The notes under the pieces were generated by a model. It was not told the DNA's origin, ran no database searches, and saw only the letters and a program-made list of their open reading frames with translations. A stretch of DNA of 5,895 bases, from positions 1 to 5,895 of the forward strand of contig CAIUQV010000490.1 of NCBI GenBank assembly GCA_903901375.1, read 5' to 3'. The stretch is from an uncultured Ignavibacteriota bacterium. Lineage in GTDB: Bacteria > Bacteroidota > Ignavibacteria > Tepidaquicellales > Tepidaquicellaceae. Of this stretch, positions 1 to 5,895 are shown one piece after another (position 1 is the stretch's first letter; every line of letters starts with the position of its first letter). The position numbers and the translations under genes are program-made.

Positions 1-1
1 A

Positions 2-1168
2 ATCATTAATACCTGTGGCTTTATTCAGTCTGCTAAGGAAGAGTCCATTAATACTATACTCGCAGCTGTTGATAATAAAGAAAAAGGTAAATTGAAAAAT
101 GTGTTTGTTGCTGGTTGCCTTTCTGATAGATATATGAGTGACTTGAAAAAGGAAATCCCAGAAGTGGATAAATATTTTGGTGCAACAAGCAGGCCGAAAA
201 CAATGTACGATATACTGAATTCGCTCGGAGTCGATTATAAAAAGAATTTAATTGGTGAACGCAGCCTTACGACTCCCGCTCATTATGCATACTTAAAAAT
301 CAGTGACGGATGCGATAATCCTTGCGCATTCTGTTCTATTCCGATTATGAGAGGTGGCCACGTTTCGAAACCGCTGAATGAAATAATCGATGAAACCAAA
401 AGGCTTGCCGAAAAAGGGGTTAAAGAAATTGTTGTAATAGGACAGGATACTACTTTCTGGGGAATCGATTTAAACAGAAAAAGAGATGTTGCCAAAGTTC
501 TTGACTCAATTTCTCGGGTCGATGGAATTGAATGGATAAGATTAATGTATGCTTATCCCTCAAAGTTTCCGGAGGAATTGTACGATATTATCAGGGATAA
601 TGAAAAGATATGTAAATACATTGATATTCCTGTTCAGCATATCTCGGATAATATGCTGAAAATTATGAGAAGAGGTACATCTAAAAGCAGACAGATTAAA
701 GTTCTTGAAAAACTGCGCAGTAAGATTAATGATATTTCCATAAGAACTACTTTGCTCGTCGGACATCCCGGCGAAACTGATAGCGATTTTAATGAACTCC
801 TGGATTTCGTAAAGGAATTTAAGTTCGATCGTCTTGGAGTATTTACTTATTCTCATGAAGAAGGTACATTCGCTGGCAGCCTTAAAGATGAGATTTCTCA
901 AAAAGAGAAGAACTCTCGTCAAAAGAGAATCCTGGACGCTCAAAGAAAAGTATCCGAAGAACTTAACAGTAATATGTTAAACCGTGTTTGTAAAGTGATT
1001 GTTGACAGATATGAATCAGGTTCATATATCGGAAGAACTTATAAAGATGCTCCCGAAATTGACCAGGAAGTTTTCATTCAAAGTAAATCCGAACTGAAAA
1101 CAGGAGATTTCTGCGATGTTAAGATATTCGATTATGAAGAATTCGACTTGTTTGGGGAAATTGTTTAA
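2..1168 (+). CDS. rimO: Ribosomal protein S12 methylthiotransferase RimO (5'-truncated by window edge)
   Basis: Radical SAM enzyme that adds a methylthio group to the beta carbon of a conserved aspartate of ribosomal protein S12, in the cytoplasm. The frame is open from base 2 without a start codon, so the gene continues leftward. The 388 visible residues against about 430-440 for the family suggest that roughly 45 are missing. Seen in order: an N-terminal methylthiotransferase domain with NTCGF (Cys at bases 14-16) and GCLSDRY (Cys at 116-118), two of its three cluster cysteines, the first lying off the window; the radical SAM motif CDNPCAFC (Cys codons at 311, 323 and 332); LVGHPGETDSDF around 760-790; and a C-terminal TRAM domain with GRTYKDAPEID. 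EIPEVDKYFG and DAPEID in the TRAM domain favour RimO over the tRNA enzyme MiaB. A TTG at base 92 could be mistaken for a start, but conserved family sequence lies upstream of it. The next gene follows after 16 bases. Confidence 0.95.
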   Translation: MINTCGFIQSAKEESINTILAAVDNKEKGKLKNVFVAGCLSDRYMSDLKKEIPEVDKYFGATSRPKTMYDILNSLGVDYKKNLIGERSLTTPAHYAYLKISDGCDNPCAFCSIPIMRGGHVSKPLNEIIDETKRLAEKGVKEIVVIGQDTTFWGIDLNRKRDVAKVLDSISRVDGIEWIRLMYAYPSKFPEELYDIIRDNEKICKYIDIPVQHISDNMLKIMRRGTSKSRQIKVLEKLRSKINDISIRTTLLVGHPGETDSDFNELLDFVKEFKFDRLGVFTYSHEEGTFAGSLKDEISQKEKNSRQKRILDAQRKVSEELNSNMLNRVCKVIVDRYESGSYIGRTYKDAPEIDQEVFIQSKSELKTGDFCDVKIFDYEEFDLFGEIV

Positions 1169-1184
1169 CTTTAATTTTTGAACA

Positions 1185-2471
1185 ATGAAAACGCTAAAAA
1201 CTATTCTGCTTGTTGTCTTGTTGTCTTGTCTGGTTTCAGCTTCTGAAGCACAGATTAAAGATAATAAGCTTACAAACTTAAATATGGGTAAAGAATACTT
1301 TTTTATCGACCCGCTTATATTCTATCCGCTCGATTCTGCTCTCGGAAGACTTGATTTATACGTAGAAATTCCGCTCGAAAATCTCACTTTTAAAAAACTT
1401 AGTAATGAAGAATTTGAAGCATCTCTGAGTTTGACTGTTCAGATTAAAAACTCTCTGGGGGAACAGGTTTTTCTTCAGTCGTATGATGAAAAAGTTACTA
1501 ACTCAAAAAACGAACAAAAGAACCTTGCCGATAAATCCGTATCCAGTTATAAAAGCTATTTTATAAAACCCGATACATATAAACTTAATTTTAATCTTAA
1601 AGATAAAAATTCTAATAACGAGTTTACAAAAGAAACATCCTTTATCGTTAAAAACCCTTTGGTTGATAGAGTTATAAGCTCTGATATTATGCTCCTTTCG
1701 CAGTATAACATCGACCCGCAGGGCGAAAAGGAAATTACTCCTATTATAAACAGTAATGTCGGAACGCTTGATTTCTATTATGTGTTCACAGACGTTTGGA
1801 ATAGGACTGAGTCAGAAGTATCAGGCAAACCTGTTAGTATTAAAGTAATCGACGATAGAGATAAAACTGTCTTTGATTCTCTGATTTTTATAGACCTTAA
1901 AATTGGTAGTAACTCTGTTATTCAGAAACTTTACACCGATAAATATACGCTTGGTAATCTTAGAATGGAAGTTTATGACGGAAACAAGAAAATAGCTGAA
2001 AGAAGGTTTACCTGTGCGTGGTCAGATGTACCGATAAGTGTTAAAGACCTGGATAACGCAGTTAATCAGCTTTTATACATCGCAAAATCAAGTGAACTGG
2101 ATTATATCAAGAATGCAAAATCAAGCGAAGAAAAACTTAAAAGATTTATGAAGTTCTGGAAAAGCGTAGACCCTTCTCCTAAAACTTCTAAGAATGAACT
2201 TATGATTGAATATTATAACAGGATTAGAATCGCTAACGAAAGATATTCGCATTATGTTGATGGATGGAAAACTGATATGGGTATGGTTTTCATTATTAAT
2301 GGCAATCCCAGCCAGATTGACAGGCATCCTTTTGAAGCAGATTCAAAACCGTATGAGGTCTGGACTTACTATGATATTAACAGACAGTATATTTTTGTTG
2401 ATTATACAGGATTTGGAGACTATCGTTTGACTACTCCAATGTATGATGAAAGGACTAAAATCAGATATTAG
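1185..2471 (+). CDS. GWxTD domain-containing secreted protein, function unknown
   Basis: A 428-residue exported protein. Residues 1-22 form a signal peptide: Lys at 2 and 5, a hydrophobic core at about 7-17, and a likely signal peptidase I cut after Ala22 (SEA/Q). LLSC at 12-15 faintly resembles a lipobox, but the hydrophobic stretch before it is short. Residues about 35-280 look like beta-rich, Ig-like segments with alternating hydrophobic strands. The C-terminal part, about 290-428, is the GWxTD domain: a helical, Lys-rich stretch, then GWKTD at 360-364, followed by GMVFIINGNP and a Tyr/Trp-rich end (YEVWTYYD, YIFVDYTGFGDYRL). The family is common in Bacteroidota, Ignavibacteria and relatives; its role is not established. 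ATG at 1185 fits the signal peptide. No clear Shine-Dalgarno sequence precedes it. It follows rimO by 16 bases, so co-transcription is likely. Its TAG stop overlaps the stop of the convergent DUF58 gene. Family call is firm; function is unknown. Confidence 0.88.
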   Translation: MKTLKTILLVVLLSCLVSASEAQIKDNKLTNLNMGKEYFFIDPLIFYPLDSALGRLDLYVEIPLENLTFKKLSNEEFEASLSLTVQIKNSLGEQVFLQSYDEKVTNSKNEQKNLADKSVSSYKSYFIKPDTYKLNFNLKDKNSNNEFTKETSFIVKNPLVDRVISSDIMLLSQYNIDPQGEKEITPIINSNVGTLDFYYVFTDVWNRTESEVSGKPVSIKVIDDRDKTVFDSLIFIDLKIGSNSVIQKLYTDKYTLGNLRMEVYDGNKKIAERRFTCAWSDVPISVKDLDNAVNQLLYIAKSSELDYIKNAKSSEEKLKRFMKFWKSVDPSPKTSKNELMIEYYNRIRIANERYSHYVDGWKTDMGMVFIINGNPSQIDRHPFEADSKPYEVWTYYDINRQYIFVDYTGFGDYRLTTPMYDERTKIRY

Positions 2472-3430
2472 TAACTTTTCCTGCGCTTATTAAGGTATTT
2501 TAATAAAGATACGTCAAATGGTGTATCTGTAGTAAGCAATACATAATCAATATTGTTTTTCGTACATTCGCTCTTGTATTTGTCAATGAACCTTTTCACA
2601 ATTTCACTGTATTCTTTCTTTACGTCGTATGGCTGTGAAAATATCTCCTCTTTCGTTTCGGAATCTACAAGTCTTACCGGATTTGAATCAAGAAACGACA
2701 TCTCGACAGGGTCTAATACCTGAAATAATATTACTTCGTTCTTGTCGTACCTGAAATGTCTCAGCGATTTAATAACCTCGTCAGGATTATCAAACAAATC
2801 ACTGATAATAATTATTATCCCCCTGCGCTTTATCTTGTCAGCTATTGTGTTCAGACAGTTTGCCGTTCCCGTTGCTTCACTTGATTTTATATCAGATAAT
2901 TCCTTCAGTATTAGTTTCAGGTTGGCTTTTGTAGATTTCGCAGGAATGAATTTCCTTATACTTGTATCATATGTTGTGAGAGATACCGCATCCCTCTGTA
3001 AAAGCATTAAATATGCAAGCGAAGCAGCAATGTAAGAACCGTATTCAAGCTTTGTTATACCTTCCTGAGATTTTGTGCCTCTCGAAAATAAATTCTTCAA
3101 ACCTTTGGCCTTGTTCATTCCCGAATACGAAAAGTCCATCGATTTGCTTATGTCAAGAAGAATGTATGCCTTGAGGTTAGTTTCTTCTTCGTACTGCTTA
3201 ATAAAATACTTATCCGTCCTAGCAAAAACTTTCCAGTCAAGATGCTTTAGGTCATCTCCCGGCATATACTGTCTGTGCTCTGCGAACTCAACACTGAATC
3301 CATGGTATGGTGATTTGTGCAGCCCTGTCATAAATCCTTCTACCACAAACTTTGCCTTCAGTTCAAGGTTGGCTAATTTCGAAAGTGCCGACGGGTTCAG
3401 ATATTTTGTATATTCAGTTTTGCTTTCCAA
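2468..3430 (-). CDS. DUF58 domain-containing protein (VWA-like, MoxR-associated type)
   Basis: A 320-residue soluble protein with no signal peptide or membrane segment. The DUF58 signature covers about residues 38-83: SPYHGFSVEFAEHRQY, then PGDD, LDWKVFARTDKY and KQYEEE. The von Willebrand A-type metal site is complete: D93-x-S95-x-S97, Thr187/Thr189 in ATGTAN, and D211 in IIISDLFDN. In this family such proteins usually sit beside a MoxR AAA+ ATPase and are thought to act with it as a chaperone or metal-insertion system; no MoxR gene is in view. Residues about 102-125 look like a Gly/Lys-rich insertion between the metal loop and the next helix. The start is TTG at 3430-3428, chosen because the family begins near this point and the frame is closed by a stop at 3466-3464; ATT at 3436-3434 is a weaker alternative, and no in-frame ATG lies between. 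The TAA stop overlaps the GWxTD gene's stop. A terminator lies just upstream, so its promoter is uncertain. Confidence 0.9.
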   Translation of the reverse strand: MESKTEYTKYLNPSALSKLANLELKAKFVVEGFMTGLHKSPYHGFSVEFAEHRQYMPGDDLKHLDWKVFARTDKYFIKQYEEETNLKAYILLDISKSMDFSYSGMNKAKGLKNLFSRGTKSQEGITKLEYGSYIAASLAYLMLLQRDAVSLTTYDTSIRKFIPAKSTKANLKLILKELSDIKSSEATGTANCLNTIADKIKRRGIIIIISDLFDNPDEVIKSLRHFRYDKNEVILFQVLDPVEMSFLDSNPVRLVDSETKEEIFSQPYDVKKEYSEIVKRFIDKYKSECTKNNIDYVLLTTDTPFDVSLLKYLNKRRKSY

Positions 3431-3446
3431 TTTAATATATGCATAT

Positions 3447-3485
3447 AAAAAATGCCGTTCCGCTTAATATAAACGAAACGGCATT
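3447..3485 (-). terminator. Intrinsic terminator downstream of the TPR lipoprotein gene
   Basis: The arms at 3451-3462 and 3474-3485 are complementary over 12 bp around an 11-base loop. In minus-strand RNA all 12 positions pair, one as a G-U wobble between 3460 and 3476, and the stem runs into six U residues (3452-3447, the first two paired). In plus-strand RNA the same position is a C-A mismatch and no U tract follows, so the structure is directional. It begins 15 bases after the lipoprotein stop and its U tract ends 16 bases before the TTG start of the DUF58 gene. Confidence 0.85.
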
Positions 3486-3500
3486 ATAATATTGTTTTAA

Positions 3501-4172
3501 TTACTTCTTCTTTGTGTCAGGTGGTGCATCTTTTGTTGCATCATCAATCGTCTGTGTCTTTTTCACTTCTGTCTTTTTCTCTTCTTTTACGGGTTCCTGC
3601 TTTGTTTCTGTCTTCTTATCTGTTGTCTTATTGTCCGAATTCTGCAGAATTAATTCTTCAATCGATTTACCCGACTCAAGTACTTCAAGCATTCTCTTCG
3701 CAGATTCTGTCATTTTGTCGTTAGGGTCTGTATCCGTTGGATATTTCTCTATAAATTTCTTGTAAAATGCTTTTGCATTCTCTTTGTCCTTCATCGTTTC
3801 GTCATATATAAAAGCTATCATAAACAATGACTGCTTTGCTTCCTTCTTGTCTGGATACTTATCAACAACAATTTTGTAAGTGTTTATTGCTTCAGGATAA
3901 TTCTTTAAGTTATCAAAGTTTATTCCTGCAATCTGATTATACGCAAAAAGAACTTTCTCTGAGTTTGGGAACTTAGCAACAAATTCCTGATATTTTTTAA
4001 TCGATTGATTAAAAAGCTCGTTGTCATTCTTCACAAGCCCGCTGTCATAAAGGCTCTTTGCACTCGTTAAATATTCTTCTTCGGTTTTAAGTTCTTTTTC
4101 CTGCTTTCCGCAAGATGAAATCATAAATACAATTAAAGCTGCAAACAATAAATTTAATCCGGTTTTTAACAT
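3501..4172 (-). CDS. TPR lipoprotein, BamD/YfiO-like
   Basis: A 223-residue predicted lipoprotein. Residues 1-20 are a signal peptide with a hydrophobic core (LLFAALIVFM) and a lipobox ISSC ending at Cys21, followed by Gly-Lys, so it is probably lipidated and held at a membrane facing the periplasm. Residues about 33-165 contain tetratricopeptide-type helical repeats; three end in the typical turn (KFPN at 67-70, KYPD at 105-108, KYPT at 143-146), with NYPEAINTYK in the middle one. This is the pattern of BamD/YfiO, CpoB and related outer-membrane assembly or cell-envelope scaffolds. The protein is similar to BamD in plan but shorter in its TPR part. Residues about 178-223 are a Lys/Thr/Glu tail with no predicted fold. 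ATG at 4172 is directly supported by the signal peptide. A terminator follows the stop. The gene diverges from the DUF2851 gene. The lipoprotein and TPR calls are firm; a BamD role is a guess. Confidence 0.85.
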   Translation of the reverse strand: MLKTGLNLLFAALIVFMISSCGKQEKELKTEEEYLTSAKSLYDSGLVKNDNELFNQSIKKYQEFVAKFPNSEKVLFAYNQIAGINFDNLKNYPEAINTYKIVVDKYPDKKEAKQSLFMIAFIYDETMKDKENAKAFYKKFIEKYPTDTDPNDKMTESAKRMLEVLESGKSIEELILQNSDNKTTDKKTETKQEPVKEEKKTEVKKTQTIDDATKDAPPDTKKK

Positions 4173-4199
4173 TTTTTTAATTTATTTATTTAAAGTAAT

Positions 4200-4228
4200 A
4201 TTTTATGTAATTTAAGGAAATAATTCAA
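4200..4228 (-). promoter_or_regulatory. Candidate sigma-70-like promoter for the TPR lipoprotein gene
   Basis: On the minus strand, TTGAAT (4228-4223) and TAAAAT (4205-4200) are separated by 17 bases, matching the -35/-10 consensus at 4 and 5 of 6 positions. Transcription would begin near 4193, leaving a leader of about 20 bases before the ATG at 4172. The whole 64-base divergent spacer is very AT-rich, so chance matches are likely, and Bacteroidota-type sigma factors use a different -7 box. No convincing plus-strand promoter for the DUF2851 gene could be picked out. Confidence 0.3.
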
Positions 4229-4236
4229 AACTATTA

Positions 4237-5628
4237 ATGAAAAAACTCACCCTAAATGAGAACTTCATTTCCCGCATCTGGTTGAATCCGTCTTACTATA
4301 ATGACGTTAAAACCACCGATGGAAAATCAGTTAATATTATTAACTATGGAATCCCAAATTCAGATTCAGGCGCTGATTTCTCTGACGCATTAATCAAAAT
4401 CGACAATGTCGTTTACTCCGGTGATGTCGAAATTCACCAGTCTGTTAACGACTGGAATGTTCATAATCATAAAAAGGACCCTAAGTATAACAAAGTCATT
4501 CTGCACGTCGCTTTCTGGAAAGAAGACTTTCCCGTATCTTCAAAGTCGCAAAGTAAAAGGGAAATACCAACCGTAATATTGTCCGAATTTCTATCCTCGT
4601 CAATACACGATATCTGGAAGGATATCATTAATAACCCTTCACCTGAATTTAAACTTCCTTGTTTTGATATCAATAGCAGTGTTAACTCAGACGCTAAAAA
4701 AGAATGGATAAAGGATGTCGGAATGGCTCGTCTTGTTTACAGGGCAGGCAGGATTAAATCTCGGATAAATGTTCTTTCAGAAGATTTGCACATTTCCTCA
4801 AAGAAAGATGTATGGGAGAAAGTATTTCTTGAATTCACTTTCGAAGCCCTCGGCTTTTCAAAGAATAAAACACAGTTCTTGAATTTGTCAAAGCTTATTG
4901 ATTTAAAGAAATCAAAAAAGTACATAAATACTATATCCGACGCAGATTCTGTTCTCTTCGGTGCCGCAGGATTTCTCACCGGAAATAAAACTGAGTATCC
5001 GAAGAATTTAATCTCTCGTTGGAATGAACTTCAGCCGCTTTTAAAGTTTGATTCTATGAACGGGGCAGAATGGCATTTCTTCCGCCTTAGACCGATGAAC
5101 TTCCCAACTTTGCGCATTGCCTATGCCTCTGCATTTATGCTCGAAATCATAAAATCGGACTTTCTTAAAAGAGTAGTGTTTTGCTTTAAAAACAGCAGCG
5201 GCGTGTTCAAAGACCTAACTTCTTTATTCCTTGAAATCGAATTTTCTGAATACTGGAAGCAGCATTACGATTTCGGGAAAAAGTCTAATAATGAAAACAA
5301 CGTAATAGGGAAGTCACGAATTTTCGATATTATTGTTAACGTAGTAATCCCGCTTATGTACCTGTACTCAAAGGAATTCAGCGACGAAGACCTTTTCATC
5401 AAAGTAAAGAAAACTTACCAGTCATCAAAAGATAACAGCAAAAATAAAGTACTCGATGTAATGACAAAACAGCTTAGTCTCAAACCCGCTAATGTATGCG
5501 AGTCGCAGGGACTCATTCATCTCCACAATTTCTATTGCGTCAAAGGAAACTGCGGCGAATGTAAAATCGGAGAAAAAGTATTCGATAAATTTGCTGTCAA
5601 TGAAGTACTGAAAATTATCCTGTATTAA
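4237..5628 (+). CDS. DUF2851 family protein, function unknown
   Basis: A complete 463-residue protein with no signal peptide or clear membrane helix, so probably cytoplasmic. The N-terminal third holds the family's most conserved block: SGADF (44-48), GDVEIH (62-67), NDWNVHNH (71-78) and YNKVILHV (84-91). Further blocks are FGAAGFLTG (241-249) and, after W279, RLRPMNFPTLRIA (283-295). The C-terminus has QGLIHLHNFYC and Cys421, Cys434, Cys439 and Cys442 in the order C-x12-C-x4-C-x2-C, which may bind zinc or an iron-sulphur cluster. The acidic and His residues D47, D63, E65, H67, H76 and H78 could form a metal site; the spaced D...E-x-H is loosely like a PD-(D/E)XK nuclease core. This is inference only, as the family has no established function. 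ATG at 4237 starts a natural N-terminus (KKLTLNENFISRIW). An AAGGA at 4214-4218 is too far upstream to be a normal ribosome site. The gene is divergent from the TPR lipoprotein gene and has no obvious terminator after it. Confidence 0.88.
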   Translation: MKKLTLNENFISRIWLNPSYYNDVKTTDGKSVNIINYGIPNSDSGADFSDALIKIDNVVYSGDVEIHQSVNDWNVHNHKKDPKYNKVILHVAFWKEDFPVSSKSQSKREIPTVILSEFLSSSIHDIWKDIINNPSPEFKLPCFDINSSVNSDAKKEWIKDVGMARLVYRAGRIKSRINVLSEDLHISSKKDVWEKVFLEFTFEALGFSKNKTQFLNLSKLIDLKKSKKYINTISDADSVLFGAAGFLTGNKTEYPKNLISRWNELQPLLKFDSMNGAEWHFFRLRPMNFPTLRIAYASAFMLEIIKSDFLKRVVFCFKNSSGVFKDLTSLFLEIEFSEYWKQHYDFGKKSNNENNVIGKSRIFDIIVNVVIPLMYLYSKEFSDEDLFIKVKKTYQSSKDNSKNKVLDVMTKQLSLKPANVCESQGLIHLHNFYCVKGNCGECKIGEKVFDKFAVNEVLKIILY

Positions 5629-5713
5629 AAATATAATATTTCTGATATAATAATCTCGTCATCAATCTTGATATCTAAGGTATCCCAGTTCATAAATACT
5701 ATATAAATCTTTT

Positions 5714-5750
5714 CTCTGTGCTCTCTGTGACTTCTCTGTGAAACTCTGTG
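5714..5750. repeat. Short tandem-like repeat, four CTCTGTG units (CACAGAG on the minus strand)
   Basis: Four exact copies of CTCTGTG begin at 5714, 5723, 5734 and 5744, giving spacings of 9, 11 and 10 bases with differing linkers. This lies in the 201-base gap 5629-5829, which otherwise shows no convincing gene, RNA or terminator. Degenerate arrays of this kind recur between genes in many bacterial genomes; whether this one is dispersed in this genome cannot be seen here. On the minus strand one frame stays open through the array. Confidence 0.7.
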
Positions 5751-5829
5751 AACCACATCCTATATCTTTTCCCAAAACTGTCAGTAATTTATCCCGTTTT
5801 ACTTTTTCCGATTTCTGCTATTTTGTTGT

Positions 5830-5895
5830 ATGTCTTATAAAGTCTATAACACAGATAATATTACCGGATGGGAATCCGCTTATAACACTCTTCCC
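5830..5895 (+). CDS. Start of a possible gene, truncated by window edge
   Basis: An ATG at 5830 opens a frame of 22 codons that runs to the window end, beginning MSYKVYNTDN and including GWESAYNTLP. An in-frame TAA at 5785-5787 lies upstream, and no other ATG occurs between it and 5830, so this is the likely start if the gene is real. Amino-acid use looks protein-like, and the position fits the next gene after a roughly 200-base spacer. No ribosome-binding site is visible. Too little is present to name a family. An N-terminus with this kind of sequence can occur in FemAB/GNAT-like acyltransferases, but that is a weak impression only. Confidence 0.4.
   Translation, partial: MSYKVYNTDNITGWESAYNTLP

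Noticed and set aside
92..94. TTG as the start of rimO
   Set aside because: The frame is open and matches conserved RimO sequence (NTCGF, AKEES) from base 2, so the true start is outside the window.
560..943. 127-codon minus-strand frame inside rimO
   Set aside because: It lies wholly within a well-supported gene on the other strand and its translation shows no recognisable motif.
1210..1230. Direct repeat TTGTTGTC, two copies plus a partial third, in the signal peptide of the GWxTD gene
   Set aside because: A slip of one 8-base unit would shift the frame, which suggests phase variation, but so few copies are unlikely to be unstable; it is explained by Leu/Val codons in the hydrophobic core.
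3075..3467. 130-codon plus-strand frame opposite the DUF58 gene
   Set aside because: It is antisense to conserved DUF58 motifs and runs into the terminator hairpin; its Ser/Leu/Phe-rich translation is typical of a shadow frame.
3512..3765. Two overlapping plus-strand frames of 70 and 83 codons opposite the lipoprotein tail
   Set aside because: Their Ser/Val/Phe/Leu-rich translations come from reading the Lys/Glu/Thr-rich tail backwards; they are not membrane proteins of their own.
5661..5672. Small palindrome ATCAATCTTGAT after the DUF2851 gene as a terminator
   Set aside because: Only 5 AT-rich base pairs with a 2-base loop and no T run, too weak to call.
5714..5750. CRISPR array
   Set aside because: Units are only 7 bases with 2-4 base linkers; there are no spacers of CRISPR length and no cas genes.

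Overview
The window is AT-rich and densely coded. It holds four complete protein genes, a fifth gene cut by the left edge, and probably a sixth cut by the right edge. The gene families point to the Bacteroidota/Chlorobiota/Ignavibacteria part of the tree: a GWxTD-domain secreted protein, a DUF2851 protein, a BamD-like lipoprotein, and starts without clear Shine-Dalgarno sequences. This placement is an inference from gene families; no rRNA or other marker is present. I see no tRNA, rRNA, CRISPR array, transposase or phage gene.

Layout. At 2-1168 (+) lies rimO, the ribosomal protein S12 methylthiotransferase, lacking only its extreme N-terminus. At 1185-2471 (+), 16 bases later and probably in the same transcript, lies a secreted GWxTD-domain protein of unknown function. 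It converges tail to tail on a DUF58 (von Willebrand A-like) protein at 2468-3430 (-), and the two stop codons overlap. Upstream of the DUF58 gene on the same strand is a TPR lipoprotein at 3501-4172 (-). Between these two is a strong intrinsic terminator that works best on the minus strand, so the DUF58 gene probably depends on read-through or a promoter of its own. The lipoprotein gene diverges across a 64-base spacer from a complete DUF2851 gene at 4237-5628 (+). The last 267 bases hold four CTCTGTG units at about 10-bp spacing and the first 22 codons of a possible further gene.

Function. RimO acts on the ribosome. The GWxTD protein and the TPR lipoprotein are exported and probably act in the periplasm or at the outer membrane. 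The DUF58 protein is a cytosolic VWA-type protein with a complete metal-site motif, but its usual MoxR ATPase partner is not in view. The DUF2851 protein has no known function, but it carries an acidic/His block near the N-terminus and a Cys cluster at the C-terminus that look like metal sites. Nothing ties all the genes into one pathway. The points most worth following are the DUF2851 protein, the terminator placed just before the DUF58 start, and the CTCTGTG repeat.
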